A DNA stretch of 47,874 nucleotides from CAZJYI01 sp964550025 (GCA_964550025.1 CAZJYI010000083.1:1-47874), one strand, 5' to 3'; shown: positions 7,891 to 16,289, counted from the stretch's first letter. The notes: generated by a model from the letters alone, not told the origin. Translations and numbers: made by a program.

Positions 7891-9219
7891 ATGAACAGGC
7901 GTGAATTCATGACGACGATGGGGCTCGGCGCCGCGGCGGCGGCCATGCCCGCCTGGACCTTCGGGATGCCCGGCCCGGTCCGCAAGGGCAGGATTATCCC
8001 GAAGGACAAGAAGATGCGCATCGCCGGTGTCGGCTGCGGCGGCAAGGGCAGCAGCGACATCGGCGGTGTTTCGAGCGAAGAGATCGTGGCACTCTGCGAC
8101 GTGGACTTCGCGCGCGCCGCCGGCACGTTCCGGAAGTATCCCGGCGCAAAACGCTACAAGGACTTCCGCCAGATGCTGATCGAAATGGACGACGAGATCG
8201 ACGCCGTTGTCGTCAGCACGCCCGACCACATGCACTTCCCGCCGGCCATCATGGCCGTTACCATGGGCAAGCACGTCTACGTACAAAAGCCGCTGACACA
8301 CACCATCGCCGAGGCGCGCGCCCTGACGCTCGCCGCCCACAAGCACGAAGTGGTGACCCAGATGGGGAACCAGGGCCACGCGGGCGAAGGAACGCGGTTG
8401 TTGCGCGAGTGGGTTCAGGCGGGCGTAATCGGCGACGTCCACGAGGTGCACTTCTGGACCAACCGCCCGATCTGGCCCCAGGGCGTCGACCGGCCCGAGG
8501 CAAGCGAGGAGCCTCCCCCAACGCTGGACTGGAACCGCTGGCTCGGCATCGCCCCCAGGCGTCCGTACAACAGGTGCTACCTCCCGTTCAACTGGCGCGG
8601 CTGGTGGGACTTCGGCTGCGGCGCCCTCGGGGACATGGGCTGCCACATCATGGACGCGGCCTTCTGGGCGCTGGACTTGCGCTACCCCACGAGCGTCGAG
8701 GCCGTCTCGTCGCCCGTCAACGACGAAACGGCCCCGAGCTGGTCGGTCGTCACCTACGAGTTCCCGGCGCGCAGCAAGATGCCGCCGGTGAAGGTCACCT
8801 GGTCCGACGGCGGCAAACTGCCGCCGCGACCGAAGGCACTCGAGGAGGGACGCAAGCTGTCGCGCGGCGGCCAGATCCTGGTCGGCGACAAAGGCACCAT
8901 TATGGATACCTCGGACTACTGCCGGGGTCCGCGCCTCATCCCCGAGCAGGCGATGAGGGACTTCCTGCCCAACCGTCCCGAGAAGACCATACCGCGCATA
9001 CCGGGCGACAACCCGTACCAGGAGTGGATCGCGGCTTGCAAGGGCGGTCCCGCTCCCGGATCGAATGTCGACCACTCCGGTCCTCTGACCGAGATGGTAC
9101 TGCTCGGCAACCTGGCCATCCGGCTGGGCAAGCGCATCGAATGGGACGGCCGCCGCATGGTCTGCACGAACGTCCCCGAGGCCAACGAGCTCGTCAGGAA
9201 GAACTATCGCATCTTCTGA
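7891..9219 (+). CDS. Tat-exported Gfo/Idh/MocA oxidoreductase
   Basis: A 442-residue NAD(P)-dependent oxidoreductase-like protein. The N-terminus MNRREFMTTMGLGAAAAAMPAW is a twin-arginine-type signal, so it is likely exported folded. The Rossmann fold starts near residue 45 (RIAGVGCGGKG). VVVSTPDHMHFP marks the end of strand 4, and the active-site lysine is in YVQKPLTHT, where Gln replaces the more common Glu of EKP; this variant is typical of exported members in PVC bacteria. The C-terminal substrate domain contains GCGALGDMGCHIMD. The substrate is not predictable, probably a sugar or inositol derivative. The RBS is GACAGGAGGGACGA before the ATG. A lipoprotein gene follows. Confidence 0.92.
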   Translation: MNRREFMTTMGLGAAAAAMPAWTFGMPGPVRKGRIIPKDKKMRIAGVGCGGKGSSDIGGVSSEEIVALCDVDFARAAGTFRKYPGAKRYKDFRQMLIEMDDEIDAVVVSTPDHMHFPPAIMAVTMGKHVYVQKPLTHTIAEARALTLAAHKHEVVTQMGNQGHAGEGTRLLREWVQAGVIGDVHEVHFWTNRPIWPQGVDRPEASEEPPPTLDWNRWLGIAPRRPYNRCYLPFNWRGWWDFGCGALGDMGCHIMDAAFWALDLRYPTSVEAVSSPVNDETAPSWSVVTYEFPARSKMPPVKVTWSDGGKLPPRPKALEEGRKLSRGGQILVGDKGTIMDTSDYCRGPRLIPEQAMRDFLPNRPEKTIPRIPGDNPYQEWIAACKGGPAPGSNVDHSGPLTEMVLLGNLAIRLGKRIEWDGRRMVCTNVPEANELVRKNYRIF

Positions 9220-9302
9220 ACAACGACTTTCAGAACGGAGGGATGAACTTTGAAACGTATCGCATTGTGCAGCAGAGCCGCAACCAAAAGAGAACTCGGA
9301 CA

Positions 9303-9360
9303 GGATCAACTGGATCAACAGGATGACCCTTCCCATCCAGTAGATCCTGTAGATCCCGTC
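9303..9360. repeat. 9-nt array hairpin (GGATCAACW)
   Basis: The forward arm is GGATCAACT, GGATCAACA, GGATGA. After seven bases the reverse arm reads CATCCAGTA, GATCCTGTA, GATCCCGTC. The arms pair over more than 20 bases with a few mismatches. It sits between the Gfo/Idh gene and the lipoprotein signal peptide. Confidence 0.8.
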
Positions 9361-9393
9361 GAGAAGAGAAGAACATCGCGGACAATTGTGGGA

Positions 9394-10137
9394 ATGTGCG
9401 GTTGCTGTCTACTCGCGGCAATCCTGTTCTCGGGATGCCGCACCACCGGGACGGTGGAAACGCCTGCCGAGTCGCCGTCAACCATGGGGGCGACCGACCC
9501 CGGTTACGTGACGGCCCCGGGAACGGCACACGCTGCCTCGATGGCTCCGATCGGCTTCACGCCCGAAATCCAGGTCGTGCTTGCCAGCGCGCCAAGGGGG
9601 GCCGCGGACATGTGGACGGATGACATGTTCGAAGAGGCCGCCAAGGCACCGCCGAAGAAGAAGCCTGCCAAACCCTCGGTCAAAAGGGGCCCCCAGGCGG
9701 ACACGTCCGCCTATGTCGACACCACCGACGACGGCAAGGGCACGATCAAGGCCAGCGCCGAGGGTTTCCCCGGCGAGCCGCCCGCCAACGTCTTCGACAA
9801 CAAGGACTCGAAGTGGTGCGCGGAGGCGAAGTCGGTCTGGATCGAGTACCACTACGCCGACGGCGCGAAGCACAACGTCACGGCCTACACCATCATGACC
9901 GCCAACGACATGCCGACGCGCGACCCGAAAGACTGGAAGCTGCTCGGCTCGACCGACGGCAAGACCTGGACAGAGGTCGACAGCCGCGAAGGCGAGAGCT
10001 TCACCGGGCGTTTCGAGAAACGGCTCTACGAGGCGAAGACCCCCGGCGAGTACAGCGCCTACCGCCTCGAGGTCGCCCGGAACCACGGCGACGTCAGCTC
10101 GCAGATGGCGGGAGTGGAGCTGCTGGTGAAGAAGTAG
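9394..10137 (+). CDS. Lipoprotein with discoidin-like (F5/8 type C) domain
   Basis: A 247-residue predicted lipoprotein: a hydrophobic stretch ends in the lipobox LFSGC, then a Thr/Pro-rich linker and a basic PPKKKPAKPSVKRGP segment. A C-terminal discoidin/F5-8C-like carbohydrate-binding fold (about residues 105-247) shows VFDNKDSKWCAEAKSVWIEY, YTIMTANDMPTRDPKDWKLL, GSTDGKTWTEVD and YSAYRLEVARN. The start is uncertain. The ATG at 9394 gives a signal peptide without basic residues. A TTG at 9250, preceded by GGAGGG, would add basic residues but would also translate the 9-nt repeat hairpin. The neighbouring exported Gfo/Idh enzyme suggests glycan binding at the cell surface. Confidence 0.8.
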   Translation: MCGCCLLAAILFSGCRTTGTVETPAESPSTMGATDPGYVTAPGTAHAASMAPIGFTPEIQVVLASAPRGAADMWTDDMFEEAAKAPPKKKPAKPSVKRGPQADTSAYVDTTDDGKGTIKASAEGFPGEPPANVFDNKDSKWCAEAKSVWIEYHYADGAKHNVTAYTIMTANDMPTRDPKDWKLLGSTDGKTWTEVDSREGESFTGRFEKRLYEAKTPGEYSAYRLEVARNHGDVSSQMAGVELLVKK

Positions 10138-10170
10138 ACTCGATACCGGGACGGAAGATCCGAAGTCCAA

Positions 10171-10205
10171 ATGTCGAATGTTGAACACTCAATATTGAAT
10201 GTTGA
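10171..10205. repeat. 7-nt array (ATGTYGA), left composite arm
   Basis: Five heptamers (ATGTCGA, ATGTTGA, ACACTCA, ATATTGA, ATGTTGA) are followed by AGTGGGACAGGGGAGAGGATC and then the CCGCAAAGAGCGCATAG array. The same order occurs inverted at 11250-11321, on the other side of the MORN-like gene. Confidence 0.85.
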
Positions 10206-10225
10206 AGTGGGACAGGGGAGAGGAT

Positions 10226-10245
10226 CAACCGCAAAGAGCGCATAG
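10226..10245. repeat. 9-nt array (AACCGCAAAGA), left composite arm
   Basis: CAACCGCAAAGAGCGCATAG is the complement-matched partner of the nonamer array at 11250-11275, which reads CTATGCGTT, CTCTGCGTT, CTCTGCGG. Together with the adjacent heptamers it forms the left boundary of an inverted-repeat-flanked segment. Confidence 0.7.
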
Positions 10246-10304
10246 CAGGGCAGAGGGCAAGAGGTGAGGGCTGAAGGCCCAACACAGGTCTCACGGCGGG
10301 ACTT

Positions 10305-10395
10305 GTGCCGGGCCTTCGGCCCTCAACCGTTATTCCCCTACCCCGTCACCCAGCCCTGACGGGCTGGGCTGGCCTGTGCCGGGCCGTTGGCCCTC
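10305..10395. repeat. Direct repeat GTGCCGGGCCTTCGGCCCTC, two copies
   Basis: Two 20-nt copies (10305-10324 and 10376-10395) differ at two bases. Each contains a short GGGCC/GGCCC palindrome, and a further CAGCCC/GGGCTG hairpin lies between them. They occupy the convergent spacer just before the end of the MORN-like gene. Confidence 0.65.
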
Positions 10396-10415
10396 CGGCG
10401 GATCCCCATGGCCGT

Positions 10416-11201
10416 TCATTCTCCTGAGAAGAGAATGTGCGCGCGCCTTGAGTCGCACCTCTCCACGCGGTTCGAGGGGTCCAGCAGGATCTCGAACCAG
10501 GCGGAAGGCACACGCTCAATGCGATGGGTCATCACCTGGTTCGTGCTGCTGTCCGGTGCGCCCAGAACGGAGACGACGCTGTCCGCGGACATACCGTTCG
10601 TGACGAAGTGCAGGATACGCTCGGCATACTGCTCATAGCACTGTACGCGATCCTCTGCCCAGGCGGACAGGATGCCATCTCTCAGGCTCTCGACACTCTC
10701 GTCTCCCCACGTCACTTCACACAGTACACCCGTAGTCCAGGTGTTCCGGCACCGGATCGAGCCATCTTCATACCAGTTCGTGGATGTGCCATGGATGACA
10801 CTGTCACGATAGTGCTCCACGCTCGACCGTCTCCCCAAACGATCATAGCACCACCATTCCCCATCGCGCTCCCCACGGCGGTAGTGCCCTCGCAAGGCAA
10901 CGATTCTGTGCCTGCTGTCGTGGTACAGGGCATACGGGCCGTCCCTCTTGCCGTTCCTATACGAGGTCTGCCAGTTGTCGCCTGGATCGCCGAAGGAAGT
11001 GACGATGAGCGTCCCGTCGGCCAACCGCCACGGCTCGACATCCCCAAACGACCAGTTGAGCCCGCGCCACGTCCGACCGTCATCCGCAACATAGCGCCAT
11101 CTGCAGTAGGGACCATACGAACGCCACAGCAGCCCTCCACCAACAACCAGCATTGCTGCCGTTCCCACTACCGAAACCGCAATTGCTGTCCTTCTGGTCA
11201 T
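10416..11201 (-). CDS. Membrane-anchored MORN-like repeat protein
   Basis: A 261-residue protein with an N-terminal membrane helix or signal anchor (MTRRTAIAVSVVGTAAMLVVGGGLLW). The middle has repeated aromatic/glycine units (YRNGKRDGPYALYHDS, HYRRGERDGEWWCYD, YRDSVIHGTSTNWYEDG) that match the MORN/YwqK 'antitoxin' repeat pattern. The C-terminal 90 residues (WGDESVESLRDGILSAWAED onward) resemble no family I recognise. The start at 11201 is preferred to an upstream ATG at 11249 because the hydrophobic segment then begins the protein. YwqK-like proteins are often named antitoxins but their role is unproven. The whole gene lies between inverted composite repeat arrays, suggesting acquisition or rearrangement as a unit. 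Confidence 0.78.
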   Translation of the reverse strand: MTRRTAIAVSVVGTAAMLVVGGGLLWRSYGPYCRWRYVADDGRTWRGLNWSFGDVEPWRLADGTLIVTSFGDPGDNWQTSYRNGKRDGPYALYHDSRHRIVALRGHYRRGERDGEWWCYDRLGRRSSVEHYRDSVIHGTSTNWYEDGSIRCRNTWTTGVLCEVTWGDESVESLRDGILSAWAEDRVQCYEQYAERILHFVTNGMSADSVVSVLGAPDSSTNQVMTHRIERVPSAWFEILLDPSNRVERCDSRRAHILFSGE

Positions 11202-11249
11202 CCGCGCATCAACTCCAAGCGCCCTGCCGAAGCAACCGGACTTCACCAT

Positions 11250-11275
11250 CTATGCGTTCTCTGCGTTCTCTGCGG
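11250..11275. repeat. 9-nt array (CTCTGCGTT), right composite arm
   Basis: Three nonamers (CTATGCGTT, CTCTGCGTT, CTCTGCGG) are the inverted match of 10226-10245. They are followed by TTGAGAATCCCCTCGCAC and the heptamer array. Confidence 0.75.
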
Positions 11276-11293
11276 TTGAGAATCCCCTCGCAC

Positions 11294-11321
11294 TTCGATA
11301 TTCGACATTCAGTGTTCGGTA
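11294..11321. repeat. 7-nt array (TTCGAYA), right composite arm
   Basis: Four heptamers in register (TTCGATA, TTCGACA, TTCAGTG, TTCGGTA), the reverse complement type of the array at 10171-10205. The downstream end lies 17 bases from the stop codon of the TIM/HEAT gene. Confidence 0.8.
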
Positions 11322-11338
11322 TTCTGCGGTTTCCCCCT

Positions 11339-14300
11339 CTATTCCGCGCAGAACAGCAGACCCGGCACCGGGTCGCCGGCGGGGGTGACGATGCGGGCCG
11401 TGGCGCCCCATTCGCCGGTGCCCTGCGTGACCTTCAGCAGCAGGCGGTTCCAGCCCTGCTCGAGGTGAACGGTGACCTTGTCTCTGCCGCGCTGCAGAGC
11501 GCCGCGAAAGTCATTGGCATGTACGAGCTCCCCGTTGATCCAGGCCTTGATGCCGTCGTCGCTGCCCAGCTCGAGTGACACGACTTTGGACTCCGGCACG
11601 TACAGGCCCGCTCGAAGGTAGGCCACGCAGTTGCTGCCGCCGACGCGGGCAATCAGGTTGACGTCACCGGCGACGATATAGCGTGTGAACGGACCGTCCA
11701 TTGCGCTGATGGCACTCCAGACGACACCCGTGCCCGCTGCCTCTTCCGGCGGGTAGACGTCGTCGAACAGGTTCTCCCCCGCGGCGCCGTACGGCCCGGC
11801 CACCATCCAGGAGGTGATCTGGCCCCGGCCTGCAATCAGGCTGTCGATCACAGTCTCTGCGGCCACTTCGAACTCCCCGTCGTCGATTTCCTCGATCGCC
11901 TCCCGCAAACGGCTGCGCGTTGAATCCGGTTCCATGCCGCCTACCAGCTTCGCGGCCTGCAGGAAGGCCATTCGCGCTTCTGCCGCGAGAGCCTCGTCCT
12001 TCCAGCACGCTGCGATCACGTCCAGCGTCCGGTGATCGGGAACGCACGCGATCCCCGACAGGACCTGCCGTTTCTCCTCCGGCCGCTCGGCCAACGCCAG
12101 CGCTTTCTCGTAGAGAACGAGGGTTTCGGCCGGGGGCCGCGCCCCCCCACCCCCGAGCACACGAATGTAGCCGCGCAGAGCGAGAATGCGCTCGGAGGCA
12201 TCATCACTGTTCTCTGCAATCCCGGCCAGAACCTCCGCGGCCGAGGCATCCGGCCACGCGGCCAGGGACCGCACGGCTGCCCTGCGGATTTCGGCATCGT
12301 CCGATTCCAGCGCTTCGCTCACAACCCCCAATACGCGCGCGCCGCCAAACTGGCCAAGCAGGCGCAGGAGCGCCGCGCGGACACCCGCGGGCGCCGTGTG
12401 CCACGCCCCCAGCAACGCGTTGGTTCGGTCATCCGCATCCCGCACGCGCCCGGCAATAGCCTGCGCAGCCCTGGCAAGCCAGCCGCGCTCCGCCTCATCC
12501 TCGGCCCCGGGAAGCAGTGTGAGAACGGCCGACAGGTAACTGCCGTCGGCGAGCTGCCCCATGGCCCGCGTGGCTTCATGACGCACATCTTCGTCGTCCC
12601 CGTTGGCGAGATGGAAAAACAGGGGTACGGCACCCGATGCCTTGCGCTCGGTCAGGGCCCGAATCAGCACCGTTTTCTCGGCAGGCTGCGCGGTCAGAAC
12701 GGACGTCATCATGGCGCTGTCGACGCCGGCCCCTTTCAGCGTGGCCAGCGCCTCCTCGGCGGCTCGGCACGCCGCCCCGTTTGTGCCCGCCGCCGCGTCA
12801 ACCAGGAGTGCGAGGTGCGGAGTGCCTCCCAAGGCACCTAGAGCGCGAAGTGCAACCGGCCTGACCGCGTCCGGGCCGGAACGCGCTTCCGCCGCGATGG
12901 CCGCCGTCGCCAGGCTGTCTCCCCGCCTGGAGAGCGCGTGGAGCACCGTGATCCGGTCGTCCGGCGGCAAAGACGGAAGGGCATCGCAGAACGCCCGTGT
13001 GACCTGCTCGCCCTCCATACCGGCCGCCATGGCTGCCGCGGCCTGCCGCAATGCGGCATCCTCCGCTTTGAGCGCGTCAACGACAACTCTGACACCTCGC
13101 CCGGGCGCCGACAGCGCCAGGCCGCGCATGGCGGCGATATGAATGGCGGGGCTCTGGCTGTCCGACAGGAGCCGGTCGCAAAGACCGGCCGCATCGAAGG
13201 GCGCGCCCTCAGCGCGCAGCCGTTCGGCACACTCCACTAGGGCGTGAGAACACGCGCCGCGTGTCGCTTCGCGCTCCCGCAACCGGATCAGCGCTTTGGA
13301 CGCCGCCTTTGACCCGATACGTGCGAGCGCGGCCAGCGCACCCTCGGCAAGCTGGCCCGACGCGGTCTGCGCGATCGCCGCCAAGTGCGCAATGGCTGCG
13401 TCGTCACGGCGTTCACCCAATGTCGTCATGATCGCAATGGCCGTCAGCGGATCGGCACGATCCAGGGCATCGAGCAGGTGTTCCGTGGTCTTCCGTCCCG
13501 CCTTTGCCTGCAGGGCGTCGAGGGCAACGGGGCCCACTTTGAGGTCATTCACAAGGTCCCCAAGAACGGGGATGCAGGCCTCCGAGCCCCAATCGCGCAG
13601 CAGGCGGCAGATCTGTGCCTTGCCGTCGGCCGTCCCCTCCCCCGTCAATAGTGCGATCAGCCGTTCTTCCAATGCGGGGCGCAGACGATCGGGCGCTTCG
13701 CGCAGGCGCCGTGCGAGCGTCGAGAATGTCGCCCGTTCGTCGCCCTCCTCGAACTGCCGGATCGTGGCGACCGTCTCGTCGGTCAGGACCTGCGGCAACC
13801 AGGCATCCACGGTTGTGTGCGAAGCAGTGTCGCCCGCCAGGCGCTTCGTCAGTCGATCCCACGCCTCCTTCGACCGCCGCAGGTTGTCTTGCACATCGCC
13901 CCCGATGCCGTACCCCTGCAGGCCGACGGGACCCTCGTATCCGAGCTCGCGCAGCACGGCCAGCACGCGATACGTGTCGTAAGCCCCTCGATCCAGTGTC
14001 TGGATCAGGCGGCTCCAGCCCCAGCTCCATTCGTCATCCGCATCCGCGCCGTTGATCGTGACCATCGTGAGGTACGGCATGGCATGCGTCAGGATCGACA
14101 CCAGGTCCTGGTCGCTCGACACCTTGAGCCAGTGACACAGATTGAAGGTGACGCCGACGTTCGACCGGTCGGCCTTGCGCGCCACGCGAACGGCGTCCTC
14201 CACCCGCTCGAGCCAGATGTTGGAGTGGGGGTAGAGCGCGACCTTCACGCCCGAGGCGGCCGCCAGGTCGGCAATTGCACGCACTTTCTCGACGGCGTCC

Positions 14301-14722
14301 GCATCCCCCGCGGGCGATGACCGCTTGAAGCTCCGGCTCTGGAGTGGAACCCAGACGACGGCGCCGGTGCCTTTCAGCTCCGAGATGGCTTCACGCAGCC
14401 CGCCGGGAAGCGATGCGTCCGGCTCGATGTCGACGCCAACGTAGATGCCGAACATCCCCAACCCTGCCGCCCTGGCTTCCCGCACGGTTTCGGCCACGTT
14501 CTCTGTTCCCATGTGGTCGATGCCGTCATACCCAAGCTCGCGCAGCATGGCCACTTGCGAGGCAACGGTCGAATGCGACGCATCACTCGTCCCCGTGCAC
14601 ATGGCGAAGAAAGGGTTGGGAAACGGGCGGGGGGTGTCTTTCTGCCCATGGGCGACGGCCGCAACCAGCACAGCGAGAATGGTGCATCCCCACTTTGAAA
14701 TATGAGATCTGAGATTTGCCAT
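11339..14722 (-). CDS. Exported TIM-barrel plus HEAT-repeat protein
   Basis: About 1127 residues. A signal peptide (CTILAVLVAAVAHG) precedes a xylose-isomerase-like sugar phosphate isomerase/epimerase barrel (about 20-310; ALYPHSNIWLERVEDAV, NLCHWLK, GPVGLQGYGIGGD). A long series of HEAT/PBS-lyase-type alpha repeats follows (about 330-940). The C-terminal beta domain (GSDDGIKAWINGELVHANDFRGA, GWNRLLLKVTQG) is PA14- or discoidin-like. Isomerase fused to HEAT and a carbohydrate-binding-like domain is unusual. The start codon lies inside a 7-nt repeat: ATGs at 14758 and 14722 occupy equivalent places in two repeat copies. The Gfo/Idh gene upstream ends four bases before the first ATG, so the two are probably co-translated. 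Confidence 0.85.
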   Translation of the reverse strand: MANLRSHISKWGCTILAVLVAAVAHGQKDTPRPFPNPFFAMCTGTSDASHSTVASQVAMLRELGYDGIDHMGTENVAETVREARAAGLGMFGIYVGVDIEPDASLPGGLREAISELKGTGAVVWVPLQSRSFKRSSPAGDADAVEKVRAIADLAAASGVKVALYPHSNIWLERVEDAVRVARKADRSNVGVTFNLCHWLKVSSDQDLVSILTHAMPYLTMVTINGADADDEWSWGWSRLIQTLDRGAYDTYRVLAVLRELGYEGPVGLQGYGIGGDVQDNLRRSKEAWDRLTKRLAGDTASHTTVDAWLPQVLTDETVATIRQFEEGDERATFSTLARRLREAPDRLRPALEERLIALLTGEGTADGKAQICRLLRDWGSEACIPVLGDLVNDLKVGPVALDALQAKAGRKTTEHLLDALDRADPLTAIAIMTTLGERRDDAAIAHLAAIAQTASGQLAEGALAALARIGSKAASKALIRLREREATRGACSHALVECAERLRAEGAPFDAAGLCDRLLSDSQSPAIHIAAMRGLALSAPGRGVRVVVDALKAEDAALRQAAAAMAAGMEGEQVTRAFCDALPSLPPDDRITVLHALSRRGDSLATAAIAAEARSGPDAVRPVALRALGALGGTPHLALLVDAAAGTNGAACRAAEEALATLKGAGVDSAMMTSVLTAQPAEKTVLIRALTERKASGAVPLFFHLANGDDEDVRHEATRAMGQLADGSYLSAVLTLLPGAEDEAERGWLARAAQAIAGRVRDADDRTNALLGAWHTAPAGVRAALLRLLGQFGGARVLGVVSEALESDDAEIRRAAVRSLAAWPDASAAEVLAGIAENSDDASERILALRGYIRVLGGGGARPPAETLVLYEKALALAERPEEKRQVLSGIACVPDHRTLDVIAACWKDEALAAEARMAFLQAAKLVGGMEPDSTRSRLREAIEEIDDGEFEVAAETVIDSLIAGRGQITSWMVAGPYGAAGENLFDDVYPPEEAAGTGVVWSAISAMDGPFTRYIVAGDVNLIARVGGSNCVAYLRAGLYVPESKVVSLELGSDDGIKAWINGELVHANDFRGALQRGRDKVTVHLEQGWNRLLLKVTQGTGEWGATARIVTPAGDPVPGLLFCAE

Positions 14723-14759
14723 TGCTCTCTCTGAGATATGAGATCTTAGATCTGCCATT
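14700..14759. repeat. Duplicated 7-nt array containing start codons
   Basis: Two direct copies, 36 bp apart, read ATATGAG, ATCTGAG, ATTTGCC, ATT and ATATGAG, ATCTTAG, ATCTGCC, ATT. On the minus strand each copy ends in an ATG, so the repeat provides both candidate starts of the TIM/HEAT gene. Confidence 0.85.
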
Positions 14760-14762
14760 CCT

Positions 14763-16067
14763 CTAAAGGTGCCACGGCGCGCGCATGACGCGCGACAGCA
14801 TGGCGTCGGCCTGGTCGTCGTTGATGAATCGTTCCGTCTTGGGATTCCAGCGCAGCTTTCGCCCCAGCAGCATGGAGATATTCCCGATGTGGCAAACGGT
14901 TGCCGTACGGTGTCCGACCTCGGCCGGAGCGTAGGTGTCGCGCCGGCTCTTGACGCAATCCAGAAACTCGCGATGCTCGCGTGCCTGAACGGCGGGAAGC
15001 TGCCATTCGTCCGGACCGATCACCGCGTTGAGGATCTCGGGGGAGGACGCTGTCGGGTTTGCCGTCCACGTGGCGATATCGATCCAACCCTCGCTACCCT
15101 CAAAACGCATAGACGGCGACCCGCTGCGGCAGACTGAGCGCACGCCGTTTGCGTATTCGTAGAGGATCTCGAAATCGGTGGCGGTGTTGTAGAGACCGTC
15201 CGGCGGAAAGACACCGTGCCCTTCGACACTGACGGGGCCGGACTGGTCGCTCCCGTTCGCCCATTGCGCGATGTCGTTGAGATGCGCGCCCCAGTCAGTC
15301 ACGTACCCCCCGGAGTAATCCAGTATCCAGCGGAAGTTGAAGTGGCACCGCTCGGGGCAATACGGCGCCTCCGGGGCCGGACCGAGCCACATATCGTAGT
15401 CAAGCTCTTGCGGCACGGGCCGCGGCTCGTAGCCCCGTTCTCCCGCCATGTAGGAACCTCTGCCCTGCGGCAGCTCGGCGTGGATCGTCTGCAGTTTGCC
15501 GATACGCCCGTTGCGCACGAGCTCGCATGCACGGCGGAAGTTCTGCTTGCTACGGTTCTCGCTCGCCGTCTGGAAGACGCGACCATAGCGCTGCATGGTG
15601 TCGCTCAACACGCGTCCCTCGTGGACCGTCAGTGTTAGCGGCTTCTCGCAGAACACATCCTTGCCGTTGCGCGCCGCGGCGATGGACGGCAGCACGTGCC
15701 AATGGTCCGGCGTTGAAACGACGACGGCGTCGATATCGTCGCGCCCCACGACTTCACGCCAATCGCCCGTGGTGGACAGACCACGGGGCGGCTTGGCGCC
15801 GGTTGTGCGGTAATGGGACTCCACGGTCGTTACCGCATCCGCGAGGTACGTTCTGTCCACGTCGCACAGCGCAACCACCTGCGCGTCCGCTTCGTTCAGA
15901 AAGGACTTCAGGTTCACGTTGATACCGTGGTTGCCGACTCCGACAAACCCCAGCGCGATACGTTCGCTCGGAGGGGGCACGGCCGCGGCGGAAGCGCGGA
16001 AAGGCGTGATGAGAGGCAAGGCAACCCCCGTCATCAACGTCTTCTGCAGGAATTGTCGGCGATGCAT
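14763..16067 (-). CDS. Tat-exported Gfo/Idh/MocA oxidoreductase
   Basis: A 434-residue protein starting MHRRQFLQKTLMTGVALPLITPF, a twin-arginine-like signal (HRRQFL). The Rossmann domain shows ALGFVGVGNHGINV and VVVSTPDHWHVLP; DVFCEKPLTLTVHEG carries the active-site lysine. The C-terminal domain contains GGYVTDWGAHLNDIAQWA, a motif typical of exported PVC members. The start at 16067 is preferred to an upstream ATG at 16118 because the signal then begins the protein. The partner TIM/HEAT protein downstream carries an isomerase-like barrel, so the pair may act together on a sugar in the periplasm. The substrate is unknown. Confidence 0.92.
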   Translation of the reverse strand: MHRRQFLQKTLMTGVALPLITPFRASAAAVPPPSERIALGFVGVGNHGINVNLKSFLNEADAQVVALCDVDRTYLADAVTTVESHYRTTGAKPPRGLSTTGDWREVVGRDDIDAVVVSTPDHWHVLPSIAAARNGKDVFCEKPLTLTVHEGRVLSDTMQRYGRVFQTASENRSKQNFRRACELVRNGRIGKLQTIHAELPQGRGSYMAGERGYEPRPVPQELDYDMWLGPAPEAPYCPERCHFNFRWILDYSGGYVTDWGAHLNDIAQWANGSDQSGPVSVEGHGVFPPDGLYNTATDFEILYEYANGVRSVCRSGSPSMRFEGSEGWIDIATWTANPTASSPEILNAVIGPDEWQLPAVQAREHREFLDCVKSRRDTYAPAEVGHRTATVCHIGNISMLLGRKLRWNPKTERFINDDQADAMLSRVMRAPWHL

Positions 16068-16223
16068 GGTTCCGTGCCCGTCTGCGTGTATCGGCCGCTC
16101 GGGGAAAGAAAGCAGCATGTTGGAGCAACGTCACCCAAAGGTCAACGCTTATGCGCGGTTGCGATCGAGATGTGAGAACAAGGTCGGTTCCGAGGGGGCG
16201 GGGAGGGAGGTGGGAGAGACGAA

Positions 16224-16289
16224 GGCAAAGATGAAGGTAAAGACGAAGGCGTGAGGCGTTCCCCCTTCGTCTTTACCTTCATCTTTGCC
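16224..16289. repeat. Perfect 26-bp inverted repeat of 12-nt units
   Basis: The left arm (16224-16249) contains AAAGATGAAGGT and AAAGACGAAGGC-type units; the right arm (16264-16289) is its exact reverse complement across a 14-nt loop. It lies in the divergent spacer between the Gfo/Idh and Ser/Thr kinase genes and has no T-tract, so it is not an ordinary intrinsic terminator. Confidence 0.85.

Noticed and set aside
9243..9326. Short ATG frame at 9243
   Set aside because: It starts directly at the RBS and ends in the repeat; no homologue-like features and spacing to GGAGGG is too short.
7660..9336. Minus-strand frame of 558 codons over the Gfo/Idh gene
   Set aside because: No motif or signal; the plus-strand gene has a Tat signal and a complete Rossmann core.
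16224..16289. Intrinsic terminator
   Set aside because: No T-tract follows either arm and the spacer is divergent, so termination is not expected.
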